From Paracoccaceae bacterium (GTDB lineage: Bacteria > Pseudomonadota > Alphaproteobacteria > Rhodobacterales > Rhodobacteraceae): DNA of 14,052 nucleotides. Positions 1-8,018 of this stretch are shown one piece after another (position 1 is the stretch's first letter; every line of letters begins with the position of its first letter). The translations under genes were made by a program, and so were the position numbers. The stretch covers positions 1 to 14,052 of the forward strand of contig SLKB01000221.1 in assembly GCA_007134805.1 (NCBI GenBank). Direction: 5' to 3'. The notes under the pieces are model-generated. The model had not been told where the DNA came from, made no database searches, and saw only the letters and a program-made list of their open reading frames with translations.

Positions 1-375
1 AAATGGACGGCCGGCGTGCCCTTGCCGGGGGGCGATTTCGCGCATGACGGTGGGGCGGCTTTGCGCGATGGGCTGCGGCGCGACTATCCGTTCCTGACCG
101 AACGCTGGGCCGCGCGGCTCGTGCGCGCCTACGGGACCGAGGCGCGCGAGATCCTGGGCGATGCGACATCGGCCGAAGGGCTCGGGCAGGATTTCGGCGC
201 CACGCTCACCGAGGCCGAGCTTACCTGGTTGATCGAGAAGGAATACGCCCGCAGCGCCGAGGATGTGCTGTGGCGGCGCACGAAACTCGGGCTGCACTTC
301 AGCGACGAGGACACCCGCGCCGTCGATGCCTGGATGGCGCGCAACGCGCCCGCGATGGCGCGCGCGGCCGAGTAG
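1..375 (+). CDS. glpD: glycerol-3-phosphate dehydrogenase, C-terminal part (partial)
   Basis: Open reading frame entering from the window start, with the last 124 codons present and a TAG stop. It reads KWTAGVPLPGGDF at once, matching the C-terminal cap of aerobic GlpD, where a WTAG.PLPGGDF-like stretch precedes a helical domain. The helical tail (YARSAEDVLWRRTKLGLHFS) is the typical 'a.t..D.L.RRtklGl' signature of the DAO C-terminal domain. GlpD is an FAD-dependent, membrane-associated enzyme that oxidises sn-glycerol 3-phosphate to dihydroxyacetone phosphate and passes electrons to quinone. The FAD-binding N-terminus lies outside the window. The glycerol kinase gene follows after 43 bases on the same strand, so the two probably form an operon. 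The call rests on these C-terminal motifs plus the glpK neighbour. Confidence 0.93.
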   Translation, partial: KWTAGVPLPGGDFAHDGGAALRDGLRRDYPFLTERWAARLVRAYGTEAREILGDATSAEGLGQDFGATLTEAELTWLIEKEYARSAEDVLWRRTKLGLHFSDEDTRAVDAWMARNAPAMARAAE

Positions 376-404
376 CGCCGCGGGCGCCGGGGCGGAATGA
401 CACG

Positions 405-413
405 AAGGGAGGG
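405..413 (+). promoter_or_regulatory. Shine-Dalgarno of glpK
   Basis: AAGGGAGGG lies five bases before the glpK ATG. It is a strong ribosome binding site that fixes the start at 419. Confidence 0.75.
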
Positions 414-418
414 ACAGC

Positions 419-1906
<1,488 letters not shown>

Positions 1907-1910
1907 GGGG

Positions 1911-1950
1911 GCGAATGCGTCCTGCGCGCTTCGCTAATAAGTTGTTTTTT
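1911..1950 (+). terminator. candidate rho-independent terminator after glpDK
   Basis: Starting four bases after the glpK stop, GCGAA-t-GCG (1911-1919) can pair with CGC-TTCGC (1927-1934). This makes an 8-bp stem with one bulged T and a 7-base loop. TAATAAGTTG then leads into a run of six T (1945-1950). The T-run is about ten bases from the stem, further than in a textbook terminator, so the call is moderate. It is well placed to end the glycerol operon before the GntR gene. Confidence 0.42.
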
Positions 1951-1973
1951 GCTTTCAAAGCCTTAACCTTAAC

Positions 1974-1986
1974 GCGAAGGATTCGC
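1974..1986 (+). repeat. small hairpin in the glpK-gntR gap
   Basis: GCGAA-GGA-TTCGC is a perfect 5-bp inverted repeat with a 3-base loop. It lies in a locally AT-rich patch (about 1935-1995) that stands out from its surroundings and probably contains the gntR promoter. No confident -10/-35 pair could be picked. It might be part of an operator or incidental. Confidence 0.25.
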
Positions 1987-2077
1987 AAAACTTGCCTCGA
2001 TTGTCCCGCGATTGCGGCATAAGCGCTTGCCAAAGGCGGCACGAGCGCGTCATCTTGCATTCCGGTATCCAGATTGA

Positions 2078-2758
2078 GTGAGATGCGAGTTGATCGGGAA
2101 GAAGCGCGATGTTCTCGGGCGGCAGATTGCCCTCAAACTCGAGGAAGCAATCATTGCCGGCGACATTGACGCCGGCACACGGCTTGATGAGACGCAGCTG
2201 GCCGCGCGCTATGGGGTCTCGCGGACGCCGGTCCGCGAGGCGCTGCAGATCCTCTTGTCGCGCTCGCTCGTCACGCGCGAGCCGTATCGCGGCACCATCG
2301 TCAATGAGATCGGCCGCAAGAAGATCATCGACCTGTTCGAGATCATGGGCGCGCTCGAGGCCCTGTGCGGCAAGTTCGCCGCCCAGCGCATGAGCGCGCG
2401 CGCCATCGCGGAGCTGCAGGACCTGCACGCGCAGATGGGCAGCTTCGCGGCCGATGGCGCGCATGACCTCTATGAACAGGCGAATACCGAGTTTCACCAG
2501 ATCATCTATCTTGGATCCCGGAACGAAGAGTTGCAGCAGATCGTCGAGACCTTGCGCCTCAAGCTCGCCCCGTTCCGCCGCCGGCAGTTGCACGACGCGG
2601 CGCGCATCACACGCTCCTATCTGGAGCATACGCAGATCGTCGCCGCGCTTGAAGGACGCGACGCCGACGCCGCGCAGCAGGCCTTGCTCGGGCATCTGCA
2701 AAACGCCGCCGCCGCCCTGTTGGATCACTGGCAGGACACCACCAAATCAAAGACCTGA
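2078..2758 (+). CDS. GntR-family transcriptional regulator (FCD/FadR subfamily)
   Basis: Cytoplasmic DNA-binding regulator of 226 residues, the usual size of FCD-type GntR proteins. The winged helix-turn-helix covers residues 12-77: LKLEEAIIAGDIDAGTRLDE, then the recognition segment LAARYGVSRTPVREAL (41-56) and the wing REPYRGTIV (67-75). The all-helical FCD domain (about 83-218) follows with its FHQII motif; the candidate metal or ligand residues are Asn136, His140, His184 and His206. Many relatives have Asp at the first of these positions. The start is uncertain. GTG 2078 directly follows an in-frame stop and has no clear ribosome site, while TTG 2090 is an alternative that still keeps the whole DNA-binding domain. 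It is downstream of glpDK and convergent with a secreted-protein gene. Such regulators usually respond to small organic acids or sugar acids, but nothing here shows its ligand or targets. Confidence 0.92.
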   Translation: MRCELIGKKRDVLGRQIALKLEEAIIAGDIDAGTRLDETQLAARYGVSRTPVREALQILLSRSLVTREPYRGTIVNEIGRKKIIDLFEIMGALEALCGKFAAQRMSARAIAELQDLHAQMGSFAADGAHDLYEQANTEFHQIIYLGSRNEELQQIVETLRLKLAPFRRRQLHDAARITRSYLEHTQIVAALEGRDADAAQQALLGHLQNAAAALLDHWQDTTKSKT

Positions 2759-2777
2759 GCGCCCGCCCAAGCGATTG

Positions 2778-3416
2778 TCAGTCGCGCGCGTCAGCGTCGC
2801 TGCACAGATAGACCGCCCCCCCGATCACCACGAGGCTCGCCGCCGCGCCGGCCAGCACGCCGGGCGCGGCAAGTGCTGTGCCCAGCGCGCTGCCGGCAGA
2901 GCCCACGAGCCCGGTCAGCGTGCCGGCATTACCCGACAGGATCATCGCCCCGGAACTATGCGTGACGGCCGAGACTGCCTGCGAGAGCCGGCTGCGCTGC
3001 CCCTCCTCGACCTCTTCGCCAAGCCCCATCAGCTCCATCGCCTCGCGCCGCGTGGTGTTGACCATGGTGCAGGTCTTCGACGGCTCGAGGCAGCGGCCAG
3101 AAGCATCGCGCGGACCCTGCGCCGGCATCGAATGGCTGCGCGTCGCCGAGTCGTAATTCGCGCAGAAGACCTCGCGCTGTTCGGCCGTCAGATCGGGCGT
3201 GAGATAGGTGATCACCACGGCCGCCGGGCAGGAGCGGTCGCGCGAGAGATAGCGTTCGCGCCAGGACCGGGGGCCCACTTCCTCGGGCGAGAAGAAGATC
3301 GTGACCTCCTCGCCCTCGATCCGCGTGTCGCATTGTGCCGCATCGGCCTGCGCCGCCTGCGCCGAAAGGCCCAGCATAATGCCGGCCACCATCATGCCCG
3401 CCAAAATCTGCCGCAT
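2778..3416 (-). CDS. small cysteine-rich secreted or membrane-tethered protein, function unknown
   Basis: I do not recognise this 212-residue protein. It begins with a clear signal peptide: a hydrophobic stretch at residues 5-18 with likely cleavage after AQA near residue 24. The middle part is soluble and holds five cysteines (29, 63, 85, 109, 116), spaced as if for disulfides in the periplasm. A charged helix follows (about 122-146, RREAMELMGLGEEVEEGQR). Residues 155-204 are Gly/Ala/Leu-rich and hydrophobic, ending in VVIGGAVYLC, followed by a short acidic tail (SDADARD). The tail region could be a membrane anchor or glycine-zipper segment. AGAGGA eight bases upstream of ATG 3416 supports this start. 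The gene is divergent from the di-haem peroxidase gene, sharing a 164-base gap, and convergent with the GntR gene. The signal peptide and intact frame with family-like codon use argue that it is real. Confidence 0.75.
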   Translation of the reverse strand: MRQILAGMMVAGIMLGLSAQAAQADAAQCDTRIEGEEVTIFFSPEEVGPRSWRERYLSRDRSCPAAVVITYLTPDLTAEQREVFCANYDSATRSHSMPAQGPRDASGRCLEPSKTCTMVNTTRREAMELMGLGEEVEEGQRSRLSQAVSAVTHSSGAMILSGNAGTLTGLVGSAGSALGTALAAPGVLAGAAASLVVIGGAVYLCSDADARD

Positions 3417-3580
3417 CGCTCATGTCCTCTTGTGACTGCTCGCCAAGCCATTGCTGCGCGCGCCGCATCGGTCAAGCCCTGCGCGATCACATCTGCATTC
3501 CCGCGCCGGGGCGCTTGCGCAGATGGCGTCTGCTGCGGCATGATCAGGCCACCGCAGCCAGCGCTTGTAAACGGGGGAGC

Positions 3581-4918
3581 ATGCGCGCCGCATTTGCCAT
3601 CCTGCTCGGCCTCCTCGCGGGGCATGCGCCGCCCGCGCAGGCGACGCCGCGCGATGCGCTTCCCGCGTCGCTCACCGAGCGCGCGTATGCCGCGCACCCG
3701 GAAGGGCTCGTCCGGCTCGGCTGGCAGCTGTTCTACGATCCGATCCTCTCGGGCAATCGCGAAGTGGCCTGCGCGACCTGCCATCACCCTGCCTTCGGCA
3801 CATCGGACGGGCTGTCGCTGGGCCTTGGCGACGGAGGCATCGGGCTCGGGCCTGCACGCGTGGCCGATCCCGCGAACCCGCCCGAGCAGCGCGTGGCGCG
3901 CAATTCGCCCGCGCTGTGGAACCTCGGCGCGCAGGAATTCACGCGGCTCTTCCATGACGGCCGGATCGAAGCGGACCCGACCCGCCCCAGCGGCCTGCGC
4001 ACACCGCTTGAAGAGGACATGGTGACGGGCTTTGCCTCGGTGCTCTCGGCGCAGACGATGTTTCCTGTGCTCAGCCCCGACGAGATGGCCGGGCATTACA
4101 GCGAAAACGAGATCGCGCAGGCGGTCCGGCAGGGGCGGCTGACAGGCCCGGGCGGAGCCTGGGATCTGATCGCCGGGCGGGTGCGCGCGATCCCGGAATA
4201 TGCCGCGCAATTCACCAGCGTGATGCCCGAAATCACCGAGGCCGACGAGATCGGCTTCACCCATGTCTCGGACGCGATCGCGGCCTTCATCGCGGTCGAA
4301 TTCCGCTCGGATACCAGCCCGTTCGACGCCTTCCTGCGCGGCACGGGCGCAGTGCCCCCCGACGCGCTGCGCGGGCTCGATCTGTTCTATGGCCGGGCGG
4401 GGTGCGCAGGCTGCCATGCCGGGCCCTTCCAGACCGATCACGCCTTTCATGCCCGCGGCGTGCCGCAGCTTGGGCCCGGCAAGGCCGCGCGGTTCGAATC
4501 GCATCGCCGTGATCTGGGGCGGATGCGCGTGACGGGCCGGGCAGAGGATGCCTATGCCTTCCGGACGCCGTCGCTGCGCAATGTGGCGCAAACGGCACCT
4601 TACGGTCACGCGGGCGCGCATGCGACGCTCGACGCCTTCATCCGCGACCATGCCGACCCGGTCGCCGCCCTTGACCGCTATGACCGCGCGCAAGTGATCC
4701 TGCCCGATCTGCCCTTCGACGACTGGCAGATCCTCGACGATCCGGCCGAGCGCGCGGCGATCGCGCGCGCGGTCCGCACCCCGCCGATCCCCCTGCGCGC
4801 AGATGACATTGCCGATCTCGTAGCCTTTCTCAACACCCTCTCCGACCCGGAGGCGCTGGCCGGTCGCCTCGGCGTGCCCGACGCCGTGCCGAGCAGGCTG
4901 CCGGTCCCACGCCCCTGA
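3581..4918 (+). CDS. di-haem cytochrome c peroxidase / MauG-like protein
   Basis: Periplasmic c-type cytochrome of 445 residues in the bacterial cytochrome c peroxidase/MauG family. ATG 3581 is chosen because it gives a proper signal peptide (residues 1-21, cleaved near AQA-TP) and follows a G-rich ribosome site. The frame is open back to 3422, but that extension is Cys/Arg-rich and buries the signal. Landmarks are LFYDPILSG (50-58), first haem site CATCH (64-68), NSPALWNLG (108-116), LFHDGRIE (123-130), second haem site CAGCH (275-279), FRTPSLRNVAQTAPYGHAG (327-345) and ATLDAFIRDH (348-357). Members reduce H2O2 or, as in MauG, oxidise a partner protein; the substrate here cannot be told. His357 sits where the second-haem ligand is Met in classical peroxidases and Tyr in MauG. 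It is divergent from a Cys-rich secreted-protein gene and convergent with a CRTAC1-type gene. Confidence 0.9.
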   Translation: MRAAFAILLGLLAGHAPPAQATPRDALPASLTERAYAAHPEGLVRLGWQLFYDPILSGNREVACATCHHPAFGTSDGLSLGLGDGGIGLGPARVADPANPPEQRVARNSPALWNLGAQEFTRLFHDGRIEADPTRPSGLRTPLEEDMVTGFASVLSAQTMFPVLSPDEMAGHYSENEIAQAVRQGRLTGPGGAWDLIAGRVRAIPEYAAQFTSVMPEITEADEIGFTHVSDAIAAFIAVEFRSDTSPFDAFLRGTGAVPPDALRGLDLFYGRAGCAGCHAGPFQTDHAFHARGVPQLGPGKAARFESHRRDLGRMRVTGRAEDAYAFRTPSLRNVAQTAPYGHAGAHATLDAFIRDHADPVAALDRYDRAQVILPDLPFDDWQILDDPAERAAIARAVRTPPIPLRADDIADLVAFLNTLSDPEALAGRLGVPDAVPSRLPVPRP

Positions 4919-4969
4919 CGGGTGGCTCGAAAAGTCCCGCACCTGCGCGTTTTCAAGCCGGAAATCGGA

Positions 4970-5194
4970 AAACTGTTCCCTCGCCGCGCTTGCCCCACAA
5001 GCCCTGGCCCGGGCGACGAGCCCGGGCCGCGCCCGACCCTTCCACCGGGAGGGCGCATTGCAACGCTAGCAACTTGCTGGGCGGCTGCAGGGGCCTGGCC
5101 GGCATAAAGCACTGCCGCTCCAGCGTGCCAAAGCGCCCCCAGGCTCGGGCGCGGCCCTCTGCGCAGCGACCTGACGGCGGGAAGGGAACAGTTT
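4970..5194. repeat. nested imperfect inverted repeat (MITE-like or palindromic intergenic element)
   Basis: Three pairs of inverted arms lie in the same order around a centre near 5082-5095. The outer pair, AAACTGTTCCCT (4970-4981) and AGGGAACAGTTT (5183-5194), is a perfect 12/12. The middle pair, 5024-5040 with 5141-5157, matches 16 of 17 around GGGCCGCGCCCGA. The inner pair, 5049-5069 with 5120-5140, matches 16 of 21. The region between the arms is less conserved, as in a decayed long palindrome. No transposase and no clear target duplication are visible. It could be a MITE remnant, a repeated intergenic palindrome, or a large RNA hairpin at the convergent 3' ends. Confidence 0.6.
5006..5028. 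repeat. perfect 9-bp GC hairpin
   Basis: GGCCCGGGC (5006-5014), loop GACGA, GCCCGGGCC (5020-5028). It is a very stable stem of only G-C pairs inside the left half of the larger inverted repeat. No T-run follows on either strand, so it is not a standard intrinsic terminator, though it could block 3' exonucleases or pause polymerase. Confidence 0.55.
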
Positions 5195-5213
5195 GCCCGA
5201 CGGGCACTGCCCG
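5194..5213. repeat. two overlapping palindromes sharing an arm
   Basis: TGCCCGACGGGCA (5194-5206) and CGGGCACTGCCCG (5201-5213) overlap through CGGGCA, so a transcript could form either hairpin but not both. They sit at the right end of the inverted repeat, just beyond the CRTAC1 stop codon on the minus strand. Function is unknown. Confidence 0.45.
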
Positions 5214-5235
5214 AATTGCTTTCTCGCGCAGCCAG

Positions 5236-6720
5236 CTACTCTGGCCGCGTGATCGTCATGGCTGCGTTGACAGTCGCGATGTCATGCGAAGTTTGCAGCC
5301 CGTCGGGCCAGGTCACCTCCAGCTGTGCCGCGCGCGCGCGTCCCAGCCCGAAATGCAGCGGGCCTGCCTGTCCGCCGGCATGGCCGCCGCCGACCGTGAC
5401 ATCCTGCCACTGGCGCGTGCCTTTGATGGCAACCCGCGCCCCCATGGCAAAGGCATTCGCACCGGGCTGGCGCAATGCAACCGCGAGCCAGTTGCCCATG
5501 TCTTCGGTCGCATTGCGATAGAGGCGCGCGGGCGCGCGGCGATTGACCACCACGAGATCGAGCCGCCCGTCGCCATCGAGATCGATCAGCGCCGCACCGC
5601 GCGCCCGCGCGCCATCGGCGAGCCCGGCCAGATGCGCGACCTCCGTGAAGCGCCCGTCCGGCCCCTGCATCAGCAGATTGTTCGGGTCGACCATCGCAAG
5701 GTCCGGCATCTGGTCGACATTGCCCTTGGCCACGAACAGATCCGCGCGCCCGTTATTGGTCACATCGCCCCATTGCGCGTGCCACCCGGTCGAGGGGCGG
5801 CCATCATCGTCCGTGAAGGGCCGATGCGCGGTGTGGCCCATCTCGAACGGGGCCGTGCGATAGCTGCCATCCTCTTGCGCAAGTTGCAGGATCTGATCGG
5901 CCATCGAGGTGAGGTAGACATCGCCAAGCCCGTTTCCGGTGATGTCGTGGCGCGCGATGCCCATGCCCCAGAGCATCAGCTCGGGCCAGCCATCCTCGGG
6001 GCCGAGGAAGCGCGCATCGGCAATGTCCCACATCTGCTCATGCCCGCCGCGCACATAATAGTGCCGGTCGTTCGACAGCCGCAAGCTCATCCGGTCGCGC
6101 GCATCCCGCGCGGCAAGCGCCGAGAGCGGGCAGAAACCGGGCGAGAGGCGGCGCGCGCGCCAGCCCGCCCCTTTCTCGGGCGTCAGGATCTGGTTGTCGT
6201 CGCAGGCGAAGAACGGCCCGTCCGGATCGTCGCGATCGACATAATTGCCGACGAACAGCGTGGGCCGGTCGGCGCCCTCGTCCCACCAGGCCGTGAAGGC
6301 GGTGGACCAGGCATCGCCGGGATCGATCCCCAGCGCCGCGGTCGCGTCCTCAAAGCGGCACGCGCCCAGGCCGCGCAGCACCACATTCGGCCCCACGCGC
6401 AGCACGAAGAGATCGAGCACCCCGTCACCGTCGATGTCGAGCGGGTAGAGCCCGGTGACATCCGTCAGATCGAGCAGCTCGGGCACGAAGGCAAACCCGC
6501 CCTGGTTGCGCAGCAGAAGTGTGGGTCCCGCACCGCCCGCCAGCACCAGATCGGGCAGGCCATTCGCGCTGCAATCAAGCGCCGCGACCCCGCCGCCCAC
6601 GAAGAATTCCCACCCGCCCTCATAGACATGCGCGGGGATGCGCACGGACATGTCGTCAAAGCGCGGCACCTCGGCGACCGCCGAAGCAGCCAGCAGGACA
6701 AGCGCCGCAAGCCCCCTCAT
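5236..6720 (-). CDS. secreted CRTAC1-type FG-GAP/VCBS repeat protein with ASPIC/UnbV C-terminal domain
   Basis: Exported protein of 494 residues with a signal peptide (1-16, AVA-EV) and a beta-propeller-like body. Five calcium-loop motifs of the form D-x-[DST]-x-[DN]-G-x-x-D begin at Asp49, Asp95, Asp259, Asp319 and Asp380. Two are canonical (DIDGDGVLD, DLDGDGRLD) and three are variants (DCSANGLPD, DITGNGLGD, DVTNNGRAD). Residues 409-492 form the UnbV_ASPIC domain: NWLAVAL, GARV, VTVGGGHAGGQAGPLHFGLG (441-460) and LEVTWPDG. Such domains bind calcium and mediate extracellular or periplasmic interactions; no enzymatic role is established. Its ATG overlaps the stop of the ROK regulator gene (ATGA) and has GGGAG about six bases upstream inside that gene, so the pair should be co-translated. 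It is convergent with the di-haem peroxidase gene, a possible functional partner (inference). Confidence 0.88.
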   Translation of the reverse strand: MRGLAALVLLAASAVAEVPRFDDMSVRIPAHVYEGGWEFFVGGGVAALDCSANGLPDLVLAGGAGPTLLLRNQGGFAFVPELLDLTDVTGLYPLDIDGDGVLDLFVLRVGPNVVLRGLGACRFEDATAALGIDPGDAWSTAFTAWWDEGADRPTLFVGNYVDRDDPDGPFFACDDNQILTPEKGAGWRARRLSPGFCPLSALAARDARDRMSLRLSNDRHYYVRGGHEQMWDIADARFLGPEDGWPELMLWGMGIARHDITGNGLGDVYLTSMADQILQLAQEDGSYRTAPFEMGHTAHRPFTDDDGRPSTGWHAQWGDVTNNGRADLFVAKGNVDQMPDLAMVDPNNLLMQGPDGRFTEVAHLAGLADGARARGAALIDLDGDGRLDLVVVNRRAPARLYRNATEDMGNWLAVALRQPGANAFAMGARVAIKGTRQWQDVTVGGGHAGGQAGPLHFGLGRARAAQLEVTWPDGLQTSHDIATVNAAMTITRPE

Positions 6721-8018
6721 GCGGCACTCCCGCGCGCGGCGCCCCCCCCGAGCAGCCGCTCGGTAAGCGCGCCCAGCGCCATCGCGACCGCGCCCTGCGC
6801 CCAGACCAGATCCCCCCAGGCATGAATCTCGACCCGGGCCGGGGGGCGTGCACCCGTCAGCGTCATGGCCTGCATCTCGGCCATGACCTCGCGCGCGTAA
6901 AGATAGTCATACTGCATCCGCCCGCCCGAGAGGATGATCACCTCCGGGTCGAACATCTGCGCGACATTCGACAGCCCAAGCGCCAGATAGCGCCCGGCGC
7001 GGCGGAAGATCGAGAGCGCGGCCTCATTGCCCGCGCGGGCTTCGGTGAAAAGCCCCTCAAGCAGCGAGAGCGGGCTGTCGGGCAGGCTCGCGTGCTGGTC
7101 GAGCGCGGTCGCCGCCTCGCGCGCGAGCGCGTAATCGGCGACATAGGCTTCCAGGCAGCCGCGCTTGCCGCAGCGGCACAGCGCCCCGTCAAGCTGCACC
7201 TTGGTGTGGCCCAGCTCCAGCCCGACCCCGCGCCCGCCGCGATAGAGCTGGTTGAACAGCACAAGCCCCATGCCCACGCCATGCTCGATCGTGACCACGG
7301 CGAAATCGGACTTGCTGCGCCCGCCCCCGAACCACAGCTCGGCCAGTGTCAGCAGATTGGCGTCATTGTCCAGAAAGGTGGGGCTGCCGAAGGCCGCCTC
7401 GAACCGGGCGCGCAGTGCCGTGGCGGGCGCGTCGAGCATTGGCGACCAGGGCACATCGCCCGTGTCGAAATCGACCATGCCCGCCATGCCGATGCCGATG
7501 CTGCCGATATCCTGCCGGGCCATCCCCGCGCCCGCCAGCAGCGTCTCGATGAGCGCGCGCGCCTCGGCGATGAGGGCGCTTGCGCTCTTGCGGTGCGGCC
7601 GCGTCGGCAGATGGGCATGCGCGATGCGGCGGCCGGCGAAATCGCTCAGCACGGCAGTGTGGCGCAGATCGCCAAGCTTCATGCCGATGACATGATGCGC
7701 CTCAGCCGCGACCTGCAGCGCGACCGGCGGGCGCCCGCGCCCGCTGCGGGGCATGTCGGGCTCGGGGCTCGGGGCGAGCGGCATCTCGCGCAGGAACCCG
7801 TCCGCGATCAGATCGGCAGTGGCCGCGCTGACCGAGGCCGCACTCACCCCCAGCGCGCGCACCATATCGGCGCGCGTGGTCGCGCCCTGCGCGCGCGCGA
7901 AATCGAACAGAAGCTGGCGCAGCGGGCGCGGGGCGGGCGCGAGATGGCTCAGAAGCGGCCCGCAGCCCGGCGGCGCCGCCTCTGGCGCGCCAGTGAAAGA
8001 CTCTTCCGGGAAACTCAT
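6717..8018 (-). CDS. xylR: ROK-family transcriptional regulator, probable xylose repressor
   Basis: 433-residue cytoplasmic regulator. A winged helix-turn-helix occupies about residues 33-77 (FDFARAQGATTRADMVRALGVS onward), followed by the linker RSGRGRPPVAL (91-101) and a ROK sugar-binding domain. Visible motifs are LDNDANLLTLAE (216-227), VGLELGHT (265-272) and the zinc motif CRCGKRGCLE (281-290); His271 and Cys281/283/288 are the expected zinc ligands. The ATP-binding DxGxT motif of ROK kinases is absent (GMKLGDLRHT instead), so this is a regulator and not a kinase. It is divergent from xylFHGBA and, by analogy with XylR of other bacteria, should repress that operon until xylose binds. No good ribosome site precedes ATG 8018. 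A nine-codon frame ending on it may couple translation. The gene symbol is by context. Confidence 0.88.
   Translation of the reverse strand: MSFPEESFTGAPEAAPPGCGPLLSHLAPAPRPLRQLLFDFARAQGATTRADMVRALGVSAASVSAATADLIADGFLREMPLAPSPEPDMPRSGRGRPPVALQVAAEAHHVIGMKLGDLRHTAVLSDFAGRRIAHAHLPTRPHRKSASALIAEARALIETLLAGAGMARQDIGSIGIGMAGMVDFDTGDVPWSPMLDAPATALRARFEAAFGSPTFLDNDANLLTLAELWFGGGRSKSDFAVVTIEHGVGMGLVLFNQLYRGGRGVGLELGHTKVQLDGALCRCGKRGCLEAYVADYALAREAATALDQHASLPDSPLSLLEGLFTEARAGNEAALSIFRRAGRYLALGLSNVAQMFDPEVIILSGGRMQYDYLYAREVMAEMQAMTLTGARPPARVEIHAWGDLVWAQGAVAMALGALTERLLGGGAARGSAA

Larger units (their letters stand above)
4919..5235. other. 317-base intergenic gap between convergent genes, rich in inverted repeats
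   Basis: No credible gene is present. The gap separates the 3' ends of the peroxidase and CRTAC1 genes and is almost filled by an imperfect inverted repeat, described separately. No U-tract terminator was found. GC-rich hairpins may serve as a bidirectional end for both transcripts. Confidence 0.6.

Noticed and set aside
2041..2077. Possible FadR-like palindrome CCGGTATCCAG before gntR
   Set aside because: The symmetry is poor and too short to claim as an autoregulatory operator.
3422..3580. N-terminal extension of the peroxidase frame
   Set aside because: It would add 53 Cys/Arg-rich residues before an otherwise perfect signal peptide. ATG 3581 has a G-rich ribosome site.
2454..4025. Open frame of about 520 codons on the plus strand running through gntR, the Cys-rich gene and the start of the peroxidase
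   Set aside because: It overlaps three better supported genes in other frames and has no domain or start signal.
3392..4942. Long open frame of over 500 codons on the minus strand opposite the di-haem peroxidase
   Set aside because: It is antisense to a gene with clear haem motifs and a signal peptide. Its translation is rich in Arg/Gly/Ala/His with no domain, a usual by-product of GC-rich codon use.
4922..5107. Small plus-strand frame in the convergent gap (starts ARKVPHLRVFKPEIG)
   Set aside because: No ribosome site at a good distance, and it runs through the inverted repeat and the GC hairpin. Judged to be chance coding.
4990..6825. Open frame of about 611 codons on the plus strand opposite the CRTAC1 gene
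   Set aside because: It crosses the palindromic gap, has no ribosome site or recognisable domain, and shadows a protein with convincing FG-GAP and ASPIC motifs on the other strand.
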